A stretch of 64,000 nt of DNA from Symbiodinium sp. CCMP2592 (taxonomy: Eukaryota; Sar; Dinophyceae; Suessiales; Symbiodiniaceae), in NCBI GenBank assembly GCA_905221615.1, contig CAJNDT010000001.1:3833265-3897264 (forward strand), read 5' to 3'. How positions within the stretch are numbered: the first letter of the stretch is position 1; each line of letters begins with the position of its first letter. Under the pieces are notes generated by a model. The model was not told the DNA's origin. It did no database searches and was given only the letters and a program-made list of their open reading frames with translations. The translations under genes were made by a program, and so were the position numbers. Positions 23,119-34,015 of the stretch are shown piece after piece.

Positions 23119-24404
23119 TGGGGGCCTCTTGGATCACCGGGTTCTGGCTTATGCCTGTTGCGCTGTAAAGTCCGCGCTTTCCGTATGAAGTTGTCCTTTC
23201 GTTTGGTGGGCCAGTCTCAGGCGCGGCAGGCTTGGATCAGTATTCGGTTTTTTCTTTAGATTCTGTGTCCTACGCAAGAGACCCTCATTCTTTGAAACTC
23301 CTATGCTCATGCTGTTTGTACAAGCCTCGTGTTCTGAACATACGGCCCAATCATTCCGACATCTATGCAGAGATAGGGACGTAAAGTACTGCATTCGTCG
23401 TAGAAGAAACCATGACCGTAGCCTAGTTTCAAGTGCGTAATGGCACAGCTCAACATGTATTGCAGTATATGCATTGCAGCATATGACACTATATTCATGT
23501 CTGAGCTGAACCCAAGAAATGGCCAAGAGTTCCCAAATCGTGCACCGAACGTCTAGCCCGATTTTTTGGGCCAAGGAGTCCCCATGTATCCTTAAGGGTC
23601 CATGTAAGCATAAATATATACTTTGGGCCTGATATACACAGGGACTACTTAGACGACTTTAAGGCCAACGTATAGATATTCTAGGGTAAGGTACACGATA
23701 GACGACCAAGAGGTGCTCCCCAAACTCTGTTACTTGTCAGTTGTAACTGTTCAGGTCTGTAGACCCCTACAGAACCCTTATAGCTATCCCTGAAAGGAAC
23801 CCCCAAAAAAGCAACTACAAGCTGCAACCCTTCGCCGGATTCTGCTGACCCGAAGATGCTCCGAGAACAGACCAAGGCTATTCCGAGTTCGTAGATTCGC
23901 TGGAGAGGGCCGAGGAGGAGCACGGAGGGGCGAACAAAAACCAATCCAAAAGGACTAAGCTTTTGTTCCTCGGCGACAGAGCTTATGGTTTAGGGTTCTC
24001 TAACCCTTATTAAGAAGCTTATGGATCCTAGAAGTCGCAACTAGTTCAGGGCTGAGCGAACACACAAATCAGCGAAGAGGGCTTCGGGATAGGCCTTCTT
24101 TGCACAGATCCAGTGGTGAGTCTTCGCTTCATTCGCCCTTGAGTTAGACTGAAGGGTCTAGGGTTCTAGAACTATTTTGTTCCTCGGATTTAATGTTTTT
24201 GATTAGGTTTGAGACGAACAAAGCGTGTTCAAGTCAAGGTTGCGGGCTCCCTGAGGAGATTGACACCAAAACACAATTCCATGGCTACTGCTGTGAGCAG
24301 GGCCAAGTCTGCTTCTTCTTGCCACCCTGAAACCTGCTACCCGACAACCAGATCAGGTCGCTTGGACCATCACTACCACAACTAATTAAACCCGACAGCC
24401 TTGT
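23119..24404. other. Presumed intron
   Basis: No supported exon except a possible acidic helix reading EFVDSLERAEEEHG near 23885-23930. Half of an AGGGTCCATGTA foldback relative occurs near 23590-23610 (compare 28067-28176). Confidence 0.35.
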
Positions 24405-24485
24405 CGAGGAGTGCCGGCAAGCGGGCATTGCGGCCGCCATGGCAGCTGGCACGACAATCGGCCATGCAGCCCTCGGCGCAGGACA
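24405..24485 (+). CDS. Ala-rich repeat exon
   Basis: The frame contains QAGIAAAMAAGTTIGHAALG, the Ala/Gly pattern that recurs in islands up to 41.5 kb. Edges are approximate. It is probably a helical repeat unit of one protein; the function is unknown. Confidence 0.45.
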
Positions 24486-24561
24486 TGGCTCTCACCTAAG
24501 ATCACACCTTTGACCCTTGGACCCCTCGTACCTGGACCTTCACCTGCTAGACGCTGAACCG

Positions 24562-24632
24562 CAAACCCTAAAACCCTACACCCTGAAGCCCTACAGCCCT
24601 AAACCCTAAACCCCCAAACCCTAAACCCTTTA
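24562..24632. repeat. Interstitial telomere-type repeat
   Basis: CCCTAAA/CCCTACA/CCCAAAC units, mostly imperfect. A separate (CTATAAGGG)n-like patch follows at 24755-24812. Confidence 0.7.
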
Positions 24633-24671
24633 AGGGTACTACCGAGCCCTGGAGGCCACAGCATCCGAGAG

Positions 24672-24742
24672 GCCGCCGACTTCGCCGCCACGGCGGCCTC
24701 CAAGGCGTCCTCGGACTTCGGCCTGGTTCCGGCCGTCACCCG
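24672..24742 (+). CDS. Ala-rich repeat exon
   Basis: The frame contains EAADFAATAASKASSDFGLV, matching the AAxKAAxAA pattern of the neighbouring islands. Splice edges are not resolved. Confidence 0.4.
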
Positions 24743-25212
24743 GGCTTCAAGGATTACTATAAGGGTACACTATAAGGGATCTATAAGGGTACTATAAGGG
24801 GTTCTATAAAATAGGAGGCCAAGAAAGGTTTAGCCTATGGGGGTTTAGTATGGATTAGGGTTTCCATAATAGGGTTCATATTAAGGCCTAAGAGTCTTAA
24901 ACGCCCCTTTTGGCCGTCACCTGGGCTGAAAGACTTACATGCAAAAATCAGTGTCGACATACACACATGCACAGGCACATGTAGATACTGTCACGCCTTG
25001 GGCAATTCATGATGCTGTTGCGAAGCAAGTGCATAAGGATGATTTGATGGTGATGGTGGTGATGATGACAGTGACGGTGATGGCAGTGGTGGTGGTGGTG
25101 GTGGTGGTGGTGATGATGATGCCCGCAATGCTGATGGCCTGGGTGATACACAGGACCACATTGAAACTGTCATGACTGAGCTGTTGCTGAAACCCAGTTT
25201 GATAACCTCCAA

Positions 25213-25284
25213 GGATGCAGCGGCCTTGGGAGGGCGAGCTGCGGGCAAACTGGCCACGGATACCGCCGACAGAGTGCAGGCTTT
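25213..25284 (+). CDS. Ala-rich repeat exon
   Basis: Between CCAAG and CAG|GC (GC donor at 25285), 72 nt, phase 0. The product starts DAAALGGRAAGKLATDTADR. The same composition and a GC donor recur at 27972 and 33971. Confidence 0.5.
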
Positions 25285-25663
25285 GGCCGGATTTTGCCAG
25301 GTCTTCTCGCAGTGATGTGAAAAGAGAAGATTAAAGCGTCATCAGAGATAGGCACTAATTAATCGCAACAAGACGGCACGCTTCTTAATCTTGGGCTTGT
25401 ATGAAATAGCCACGGCCTGATTTGGCTGCAGTTTGCTATGGTTTCCACAGGTTAAAGAGCGGAGAAGAAGTTTAAAACAGCCACGATATCGGGTTGGCAG
25501 AGGGATGGAGTCGCTCAGTTTCAACCAAACCCGTATCTGCGTCATTTGCAGAGAGTCACACTCGCACGGGCATACACACATACACACAGGCACGCACACA
25601 CAGAGACACACAGACACACTCACTCACTCACTCACTCAAGGTGGCCTCACCCCGCGCCCTCTG

Positions 25664-25788
<125 letters not shown>

Positions 25789-25868
25789 AGCTCACTCGGC
25801 ATTGAATCCTGAGGCCCATCCCACCAGTCTATGATACGTCGTTTCGGTCTTTGGAGCGGATCTCACAG

Positions 25869-25964
25869 GCGGCCGACGCAGCAGCGGAAGCTGCGGGCAC
25901 CTTTGCCACGCGTGTGGCGATCGATGCGGGTCTGACACTGGAGCAGGTGGCAGAGGAGGCCTGA
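25869..25964 (+). CDS. Ala-rich repeat exon with TLEQVAEEA
   Basis: After CACAG the frame gives AADAAAEAAGTFATRVAIDA and then GLTLEQVAEEA before TGA (25962-25964). CAG|GTGG at 25945 could be the donor, which would end the exon at LEQ, the same point as PEQ in the 37.3-kb copy. It is a good member of the repeat family. Confidence 0.55.
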   Translation, partial: AADAAAEAAGTFATRVAIDAGLTLEQVAEEA

Positions 25965-26324
25965 TGCTGCGGCAGGTCAACTTCGAAAAAGTATGGTTCA
26001 GGTCTTACAAAACCACTTTGCCATGCAGCACATGAGCAAGCATGAGATTCATCACTTTCTGCATAATTACTGAGGACGTCAACAGGTGGTTGAACACGTA
26101 GACTGCCAGGCTGCCTGTCTGTGTTTTTGTCAGTTCTGCCTTGTCTGTGTGTGTGTGTGTGTTCAGTGTGTCTGCGCATGCGTGTGTGATCGGCACTTGT
26201 TCGTGTGATTGAGCCGTGGTGACGGTCAGTCCTGATGCTTGGTGATCGTGATCTTGCTGATGGCATTGCTACATGGCACCTGCAAGCTGTATTTACACAA
26301 ACTGTCTGTCAAGACTTGGTATTA

Positions 26325-26325
26325 C

Positions 26326-26391
<66 letters not shown>
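26325..26391. repeat. (TA)n then (GA)n microsatellite
   Basis: TA repeats to about 26339, followed by a GA/AG run of about 50 bp. Confidence 0.95.
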
Positions 26392-26393
<2 letters not shown>

Positions 26394-26394
<1 letters not shown>

Positions 26395-26464
26395 GGCCTT
26401 AATTATGCCTTATTGTAATTATCGAATATTGGGCCCCCAAACCGTAGTCTAGTTCTTAAGGTCC
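26394..26464. repeat. Dispersed repeat, TTCCTTATTATGA family, diverged
   Basis: It shares TAATTATCGAATATTGGGCCC and the GTTCTTAAGGTCCC end with 41055-41118 and 37612-37680. Confidence 0.4.
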
Positions 26465-26505
26465 CTATAAGACGAAGAAAGATGAAGAAAGATCAAAGCA
26501 GAGAG

Positions 26506-26592
26506 GCAACGATCGCAGCGTGCGCGGCTGCAGAGGAGGCCGGCAGCACACCGCAGCACGTGGCCGAGGCAGCGGTGGGAACACAAGCTTGA
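26506..26592 (+). CDS. Ala-rich repeat exon with AGSTPQHVAEAA
   Basis: After GAGAG the frame reads ATIAACAAAEEAGSTPQHVA and ends with TGA at 26590-26592. AGSTPQHVA aligns residue for residue with AGSTPEQVA at 37.3 kb and loosely with AGLTLEQVA at 25.9 kb, so protein-level repetition across 11 kb of non-coding DNA supports coding. Confidence 0.6.
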   Translation, partial: ATIAACAAAEEAGSTPQHVAEAAVGTQA

Positions 26593-26830
26593 ATTATCAT
26601 GGTAACAATAATAGTAAGACTACTGACAGTAACATTAAAATAGTACTACTATAATGACAATGTTAATATTGATGGGCATATGCTTGGCTCTTCGGAGTTT
26701 CGTTCGGATGTGAGTTTCGGTCTAGCGGTCGTCCGGCTACTTCAGAGTCATGTAGCTATGAGCGGGTGACTAACATTTAACAAGAAGGCACTGTGGTCCG
26801 AACGAATCGCTGGATCCTAGTCCCGAGACC

Positions 26831-26925
26831 TTGCTTCGTCTGGAATTCCCGGCCTTCATTCGACTCATGCAAGATGAACCCCGATGCCTAAATCGTCTCC
26901 TGCCTTCGGATGAAAAACTCCGTTA
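26831..26925 (+). CDS. Exon-like island, EF-hand exiting helix
   Basis: The frame contains LEFPAFIRLMQDEPRCLNRL. LEFPAFIRLM is the typical end of an EF-hand (hydrophobic-x-F-x-E/A-F-h-x-h-M) with Ala in place of the usual Glu. The calcium loop itself is not present on this island. It is followed by a poly-C run (26932-26943). Confidence 0.5.
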
Positions 26926-26961
26926 CAATGCCCCCCCCCCCCCATGTTTTGCGGCTGGTCA

Positions 26962-27021
26962 AGGTCAGCGCCAAAGCTGCGGGGATCGCGGCAGGCCAAA
27001 CTGGCTCCAAACGACTCCTTG
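26962..27021 (+). CDS. Ala-rich repeat exon
   Basis: After CAAG the frame reads VSAKAAGIAAGQTGSKRLLE, close to the other Ala units. The donor is unclear. Confidence 0.45.
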
Positions 27022-27206
27022 AAGGGAGGTGTTAGGTGGCACAGGTGGGCGATAAATCCTTGAAGCAGAGATTTAGGTTTTGCAGTGTTTGCAAAAATGC
27101 TTCTGGTTCAGGGTGAGTCGTGCGGATATCGAGCAAACAGATTAGCTGTGGGGGATTGGCAGGATGGGCCATTCGGGCACTTCTGATGTTGCGAAGCCCG
27201 CTGCAA

Positions 27207-27269
27207 GGTGAAATGGCTGCAGATGCTGGAAACACTGCAATGAAGAGCGCAGAGATCGCGGCCAAGGTG
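27207..27269 (+). CDS. Ala-rich repeat exon
   Basis: Between CAAG and AAG|GTGCC. The frame contains EMAADAGNTAMKSAEIAAK, matching AAxKxAxIAA units elsewhere. Confidence 0.5.
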
Positions 27270-27840
27270 CCTAACCTCGAGGGGTTTCACGCTGTGGCAG
27301 GATTTTCGGTTTCAGTTCAGTTTCGGGTTTTTAGGGTTACGGTTACGCACCATGACAAGATGCGGAGCACAGGTGGAAAGATTGTAGCCACACAATCCAT
27401 AACAAGACAATATTAATCCAGCAGATCCAAGACAAATTGACATGAGGCAAGGTGCGACAAACTACAGTGCATCATACAATGTACACAATGTTAATTTAAA
27501 CACTACAACAAAACAGAACAGACTATGTGGCATGATAAGTCAAGATGAAGAACACAACATAATATAGTATTTGTACATGCATTTATACAGTGTCTCGGCC
27601 ATGATGGGAACGTTAGGCTCTAGGTCTAGTTTCCTTCATTCGTTCTAGTTTCCGTTACTCGTAATGCCTTCCAGCTTCAAGGTGCGTGGTGGCTGCAAGT
27701 AGAGACGGGCTTATCATGCCTGGCATTCGGCTATGCCTCTGTTTGTCTACATGCATAGAGACAACAAAGCGATGCAGAAATGCCCGGTGAAGTTCGAGAG
27801 TCCCGCTGTGCAAACCACAGAGCCTTTTACGGCCTTAGTC

Positions 27841-27920
27841 TTACCCTATAGTACTTCCTTTTTGTGGTTCAACCTATAAGGTAATCCCCAAAAGGAACTA
27901 CTAGAGAGCCTGTGGGTAGA
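27841..27920. mobile_element. Shortened relative of the 3451 foldback element
   Basis: Arms TACCCTATAG..TTCCTTTTTG and CCAAAAGGAACTACT..GTGGGTA correspond to the arms of 3451-3566 with the TA core missing. Confidence 0.5.
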
Positions 27921-27971
27921 GTCCGGACAAGTCCCCAATTAGCGCATCGCTGCCTTGCAGCCTCCATGCAG

Positions 27972-28016
27972 GCAGCCACGAAATCTGCGGCAACCTCGGG
28001 GCTGCCTCCTTACCAG
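27972..28016 (+). CDS. 15-aa Ala-rich micro-exon, GC donor
   Basis: Exactly 45 nt, phase 0, with GCAG before it and CAG|GC after it. The product is AATKSAATSGLPPYQ. Length, phase and GC donor equal those of 33971-34015. Confidence 0.5.
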
Positions 28017-28066
28017 GCTCCTGGATACCAGCTTCAGAGACTACGTAAACCCTAAACCCTAAACTT

Positions 28067-28176
28067 ACCCTAAAGGTCCATGTACTCATATAGTATATAC
28101 ATGGGCCTTAATGTAGTCCTTATATAGGTACATTGGGGCCCATGTATCTCTATATGGGTACATGGACCCTTAGGGT
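28067..28176. mobile_element. 110-bp foldback element, ACCCTAAAGGTCCATGTA ends
   Basis: The left arm ACCCTAAAGGTCCATGTACT and the right arm GTACATGGACCCTTAGGGT extend as inverted repeats for about 27 bp. The interior repeats CATGG/CCCATGTA blocks. A half-element lies near 23590. It sits directly against a telomere-type cluster. Confidence 0.7.
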
Positions 28177-28410
28177 TACTAAACTGATAAATTCACAAGC
28201 CGTAAACCCAAACCCTGAAAGTTCAGAGTTCATTCATGAATGAGGCTTGATTCCGTTCCATGTGCTCTCCAATTATTCGGGTCGCATAGGCTCAAAAGGG
28301 AGTGAGTATAGATGTCTTGTTCTACTTGTTCTGTCCTGCAAGCTTTGAAAGCCTAAGCCGGATGCTATACTGTTTCTGTCGGCACGAAGCCCAGGTTCCC
28401 AGCGCTCTAA

Positions 28411-28545
28411 AGAACTCCTTAACCCGAAACCCTAAACCCTGAACCCCAAATCTATTATAAAAAAAGAAAAAGCACAGATCAACAAAACAAGAAAAAGAAG
28501 CCGACACCCTAAACCAAAAAAAACCCTAAACCCTAAACCCTGAAC
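28411..28545. repeat. Interstitial telomere-type repeats with A-rich linker
   Basis: Two CCCTAAA groups (28418-28445 and 28507-28545) are separated by an A-rich segment. Confidence 0.75.
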
Positions 28546-28828
28546 CGTAATCGCCCCCCCCCGCCCCCTTCGGCCCAAATCCCCGGCGGAGACTGCGAGG
28601 CGGTAGAGGCCACCGCCACTGCTTCAGCTAGGTTCCTTGGTGGCATGGTTATATGATACCTTATCATACTAGTTGTACGAATATGATGTGATTACTATCT
28701 CACTAATATGTGATGAATATATAAATTATGCGAATATCATTTGAGTATTGCATGAATACTGTTTAATATTTAATGTTGTATGAATACTGTATAAGTAATA
28801 TGTGAGTATTACGTGAATATTCTACGGT

Positions 28829-28868
<40 letters not shown>

Positions 28869-29423
28869 AGTCGCTAGTATAATGCTATATTGAGGTTCCT
28901 GATGCCTCTGCCGGCGTGAACCGGGTGTGGTGGTTTAGTTTTGAGGGTTTGAGAGCTTTCACGTTGGAGCTGAGTGAGTACGAATCATAATCCTCCAACT
29001 CACTCGTAATAAGGGCCCGGCCATATCCAGCCTCCCCTCCACAGACCGAACTCCAAAGACCCAAACTTGAGCCCAAACTTTCCATACTCCAAACCCGAAG
29101 ATCATCAGTTCCCAACATTGAGCCTCCGAGCAGAGAGGTCTGCCAGCCGCGCGGCCATTAACGCGGGGCATCCTTATCTCATCATTGCAGAGGCTGGGGC
29201 TCGTTCTAGGTCTACGGTACCTCATTTAGCACATGTCGCCTTTCGTTTGGGTACCGTTTAGTTAGGGTTTCGGGTGCCTCGGCGCGTTTTGGGGTTTGGA
29301 TGCGGTCTTGACCGGAAGTTTCGGCCACCCAAAGATGATGCCCCGATCTGATGCTTCTTTTCTCTCTTATAGCCCCAGGCCCAAGCCCCTCAAAACTTCG
29401 CCCTCCCGGTTTCAAGCATGCAG

Positions 29424-29515
29424 GGTCCTGGAAACCACACGAACCCATGTCCTGGAGGTCACCCGACAGCTGAACACTCAGCTCGTCGCAGCATTGAAGG
29501 CCAGGATCCGGGCTG
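29424..29515 (+). CDS. Exon-like island, helix
   Basis: Between GCAG and G|GTAGGG (donor at 29516), 92 nt. The frame contains VLETTRTHVLEVTRQLNTQL and continues as a basic helix. It is one of the better islands; the family is unknown. Confidence 0.5.
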
Positions 29516-30304
29516 GTAGGGACTAGTAGGACTATTTGTGGTTCAGGGTGTTTCTTTGCATAATGGTCGTAGGGCCTTGAGTTTGAGGTGTAGGGTCAGG
29601 GCACCAGGTTGTGGATGTTCGAGCTTGAGTTCGCCCTGCAAGGCGTAGTTGTCAGATTTGGAGATTGCTGCCTTGTACATACAATCTACCCCCAATGCAG
29701 GATTTAGGGTTGCTGCTGCCATCCTAAACCAATAAAGCATAAACCCTCAGCCGTTTCTTGTCGACTCCGACCCCAGCATGGGCTCATGGATATTCTTCGG
29801 CGTAACTCTTTAGCAAATAAATTAGCCCAGAAGCACCAAGTCACTAGGAGCTCTTAGGTACTTGCAAACACTCAATCAGCAATCCGCGGTATTGGGCACT
29901 GAAGGATCAGAGAGCAGTACGACATTGGCAAGAAAAAGCACAGCACCCACACGTATATGTATATGTATATATGTATATATCTATATATATATATATATAG
30001 AGTGTAATATAACATATGACATAAGATTGTCGTATAATATATTACAATATAATATATGTGTAGATAGACTTAGGTATAGCCCCCAGAGCATACATTGCAT
30101 GAGTATATAGGTATGTACATATGTATACATATATATATATATGCACATGATACATATGTGTATATATATACACACACATCATATATTGTATGGCACAAAT
30201 GAATATAGGCATAACATCCGAGACCCCATCGAGTCTGGAGCCCTTGAAGCCCAAGTTTGCCCGCAGGATGCTGACAACGGCAAAGATTCTGCAACTCGAC
30301 ACAG

Positions 30305-30420
30305 CTCAGAATTTAAGGGTTCAGGGTCCAGAATTTAAGGGCCCAGGGTTCAGAATTTTGGGGTTCAGGGTTCAGAATTTAGGGGTTCAGGGTTCAGAAT
30401 TTAAGGGTTCAGGGTTCGGA
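30305..30420. repeat. About 23-bp tandem repeat, GGGTTCAGAATTTAA
   Basis: About five imperfect units of GGGTTCAGAATTTAAGGGTT. It looks derived from telomere-type TTTAGGG/TTCAGGG sequence that later expanded as a longer unit. Confidence 0.8.
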
Positions 30421-31233
30421 AAGCCCTAAACGCTAAACCAGGATGCTCACTTCTCTTCGGGACAGGTTGGCGCGCTAGGGATTGGGGTTTAGGATTGCTT
30501 ATTTTCGAGGTTGGGGCTGGGTGCGCTTGTTGGTGCGGCAGTCCTACATGTCTCGTGAAGGTTGGGTTTAGAGAATTGTGGGGCGTTTAGGGTCCTAGGA
30601 TCTCGATGGAGTGTGCGATTCTGTCGACATGCGTGTTCGAAGTTGTGTGTTCAGGGAGGTCTAATGGCGTAATTTCCGGGCTTACTATATGCTCTGCAAG
30701 AGCGAAGTGCTACAAAAACAGGTGCACCCTGAATCCTGCCACCGATTATTCGGGTCCAGACAAACCAGGTTTGGGTGCCCATCATGCGAAGCTCGAATAT
30801 TTTTGCTGTACTTCATAAAGGCCGCATAGGCTAAAGGCGCCCAGCTCAACGCCACAGCCAAAGCCAGCAATAACAGGCATCTAGCAATACTGGGTTCTTA
30901 GGTTTATGAAGTAAGTTACCAGAATAAAGAAACCATATTATTTTCTATAGATCCCCCATTATGGTGGCTTGACTTAAATCCTTTTGCAATAACCCAGAAT
31001 ACGCAGCTTGGATTTTGCAGTTTCGAAGCCACATCCCGGACCTTTGGTCCGAAAGTCGAGAGGGCGTTAACTTCCGTCCATGCAAGATTTGTAATATAGC
31101 ACCATTGATGACAAAACATGCATGTTCCGTAGTAATAACAATATTCATTAAGGTTCCTCAGTAATACAGACTACACTTCGATATACCTCAAATGCCCTTT
31201 TGTAAATATCAACAAGGCCCCTAGACTATTCAG

Positions 31234-31323
31234 GTCAGCCTCGCTGAGCTCAAGGAGATCTTTAGCCGCTCAAACATCGACATTCACGAGGACTTGTCAC
31301 CGGCTTGCGTGCTGGGCATCTAG
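31234..31323 (+). CDS. Exon-like island, EF-hand entering helix
   Basis: With AG|GT at the left, the frame starts VSLAELKEIFSRSNIDIHED and ends with TAG (31321-31323). LAELKEIFSR is typical of an EF-hand entering helix (L-x-x-h-F). The following SNIDIHEDLS replaces a standard loop, so it is degenerate or the loop continues on another exon. Confidence 0.5.
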   Translation, partial: VSLAELKEIFSRSNIDIHEDLSPACVLGI

Positions 31324-31879
31324 TGTTTCGTTCTTCAGTGGCATGAAGTCCTCCTGTCCTGCCTTCGGTCGGGATCCAGGGCAAGGTCTGGCGAAGATGT
31401 CTCGCGGATGTCGGTCATTGAGGGGTCTATATATAATTAATATGCGATGCCATGCTGCAATATGATGTCATCATGTGTTAAAACATGTCATGGTACATCA
31501 GATCGCATCATGCCATGACCCATCACGTCATATCTTGCCAGATCATATGTTCGCTCATAGTACTTAGTATAACTGCTGCACATGTCTAAACATTTACACA
31601 TATTTCGACATACTTAAAGATAAACACTCACATGTGAAAACTATCCTTTGAACCTGAATTAAGTGTAGAAGTCGGCAGCAAGGACATGAGTCCCACCCAA
31701 ACCTAGGGAGTTTGACCTGTGCTTGGTACTTCCGTGAAAGAAATTGCGTTGCCTGGCCAGCAGTTTGCGGTCGTCCTTCTTGACTGTAGAGGATACTGTT
31801 GTAGATACCAGATCTTGCAGGACACGCTCCGTCAGGCCGACAGGGGCGGAGAGTCTGGGTGCTGAGATTTCAGCTTCAT

Positions 31880-31981
31880 GGGAGTTTCCGAAAACTAGGG
31901 GTACCTTTTTTGGGGGTCCTTATAATAAGGATCCTACTATGTAGGGTACTATATTAGGGCCCCCTATTTTCGGAAACTCCC
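31880..31981. mobile_element. Foldback MITE, GGGAGTTTCC family, copy 2
   Basis: 102 bp with ends GGGAGTTTCCGAAAACTAGG and TATTTTCGGAAACTCCC. The 4-bp duplication TCAT is at 31876-31879 and 31982-31985. It is nearly identical inside to copy 1. Confidence 0.9.
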
Positions 31982-32535
31982 TCATGTTTTGTAAGTCATC
32001 TTCGGGTCCGAGAAGCCCCTGGACATGGTTGCCGTCGCGGCATCTTGATCATCAGGCAATCTGCACTCGGGTTCCTGCTCCGAACCGCCATGTCGTTGTT
32101 CCTTTAAGCACCAGCTTTCTTGACCTGATTGCCATCCTACTCCTTGCGAACCTTTAACCCTGCTTCTGCTTCCTGCGACAGATATGCTTGAGTTGAAGAC
32201 TGGTGCGAGGGCCCCTTCTTCCTATTCCTGTTGATGGTGTTGTCACTGTTGTTGTTGCTGCTGTTGCTGCTGTTGCTGGTGGTGGGTATCCGGCTTGAAT
32301 GTTTCATGCCCTGCCTGAACCTCAAGTCCTAAATCCTCATCCCGAAACCTCGACCCCTACAAAGTGACAGGGCTGCCTCTGAGGATAAATGAGCCCTGCC
32401 AGACAAAAAGAGAAGCTGGAATAACTAGAAGAGGCTACGCTGTATCATAATCATTACCAATATTGTTCCTTAAGGTCTCTTCAGATTTAGACTGAGGCCC
32501 ACCCCCATGCTACATCGAAGCCATGCACTGTCTAG

Positions 32536-32620
32536 GTGTTCGAAGAGATGGGCGTGAACCCAAGCAGTCTCATAAGCTTCCGGAGCTTCATGGACGTCGG
32601 AGCCTCAGATATTTCACGGG
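32536..32620 (+). CDS. Exon-like island, EF-hand-like
   Basis: After CTAG the frame starts VFEEMGVNPSSLISFRSFMD. It parallels VFQELDRDQSGRISSLSF at 23.06 kb (VF-x-E then a polar loop then I-S-F). The loop GVNPSSLISFRS has lost the acidic residues, so calcium binding is doubtful. Confidence 0.5.
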
Positions 32621-33751
32621 GTTCCTTCGGGTGAGACTTGTTCAACTCGGAGGTCCTTACTACGTCATGTACTGTTGGGGTCCCGCATTGCGACGTGTTT
32701 GAGGGTGTCCATCGGAAAATAATATACAATGCCGAAAAACCTACAAATACTCCTGTTAGGAACCCATATTGTAGTAATGGTAGAATATTCCCCCGCAGCC
32801 CCATTCCAATTTTCAAGCCGGTTGATAAGTGTTTAGGGTTAAGGGTTTAGAGTAAGGTTTGTCCCCCCCTCTCAGGTTACCCTCCGGGCTAGCCCACGTT
32901 CTGTCTGCATAGGTGCGGAACAGGCAAACCGATGAGCCTTCACTCAGAACACCCTGGTCTGCACCCAAACTGCTGCGACGAAACCCGAGTCTTTGACACT
33001 CCGAGCCCTAACCCTAGTGCTTCGAATAGCCAGATCCCGTATAAAACTCCAGTCCTGAAGTCCTGAAATCCACCTGTATGCTCTTAAAGCCAAACATGTC
33101 TTGCAGCTAGTGGGAGCCTTCTTTTGAAACTCTTGGACACCCAAACCCCCCTCCAGCCCCCAAAGCTCTGCTGCATGGAGCCTACCCACTGCCTCCGTTG
33201 TAATTGCTGGTTCATGTGACCATGTCTTTATGTGATAGAACCTTAGCTGTAAAACTTGGCATACTGGAAAGACGCTAGGGAAACCTTGAACCCTCCAGGC
33301 TCAGCCAAAGGTAGCCCCTGCTTCTCACCTTATGCTGGAGCTTGGGTTTCGCGGCTGAGGATTTCAGTGGTCGAGGGCTCTGCTGTGTCTCCCAAACTAA
33401 ACTCTTAACCCGAAACTCGGAATCCCCAAGCCTTAAGCAGTAAGCAGAAATCTCTCCATCTAAAGTCTATAAACTTGCGACAGCTCCTACTTGAATACTT
33501 GTTTTGGTACCTGTTCCTTAAAGGAACCATTATGAAAAGGAAGTCCAGACAGTGCCCGAGCCTGGTAGGAAGAGATGCTTGCAGGCCGTGGAGAAGGCTC
33601 ACGGAATTTTCATGGAGGCCCCGGGCCAAGCCTTGAAGCTGGAGATTTTTTTTTTTGGGGGGGGTGGTATGAATAACTAGAATAGGGTTCCGTTGAAAGG
33701 GTTCTCCATGTTCTGTGTCACATAGACCCTTTCCCTGATACTTTCCACCAG

Positions 33752-33820
33752 GGTCCGGAGTCCCTAGTGGCTCAGGTCATGATCAACCTACTGGGATCCC
33801 AGGAGGACCCTACTGAAAAT
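33752..33820 (+). CDS. Exon-like island, unrecognised
   Basis: After CACCAG the frame reads GPESLVAQVMINLLGSQEDP. It is protein-like; the right edge is unknown. Confidence 0.4.
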
Positions 33821-33970
33821 TCTTTGCCATCGATTCGAGCTTTTCACAGGTTCCGTGTGAGTCTCCGAAACCACAGGGTTGCGAAAGGCATGCAGTGACC
33901 TCACCCCGGATCTTGATCCAACAAGCAAATCTGAAGCCTGCCGGCTTGGACAGTGAAAAGTTACGATAAG

Positions 33971-34015
33971 GCCGGCCGTGCCGCCGCGACCGTGGCGGGC
34001 CGAGTCATTGGGCAG
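33971..34015 (+). CDS. 15-aa Ala-rich micro-exon, GC donor
   Basis: Exactly 45 nt, phase 0, with AAG before it and CAG|GCTGG after it. The product is AGRAAATVAGRVIGQ. It is a twin in length and splice type of 27972-28016. Confidence 0.5.
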
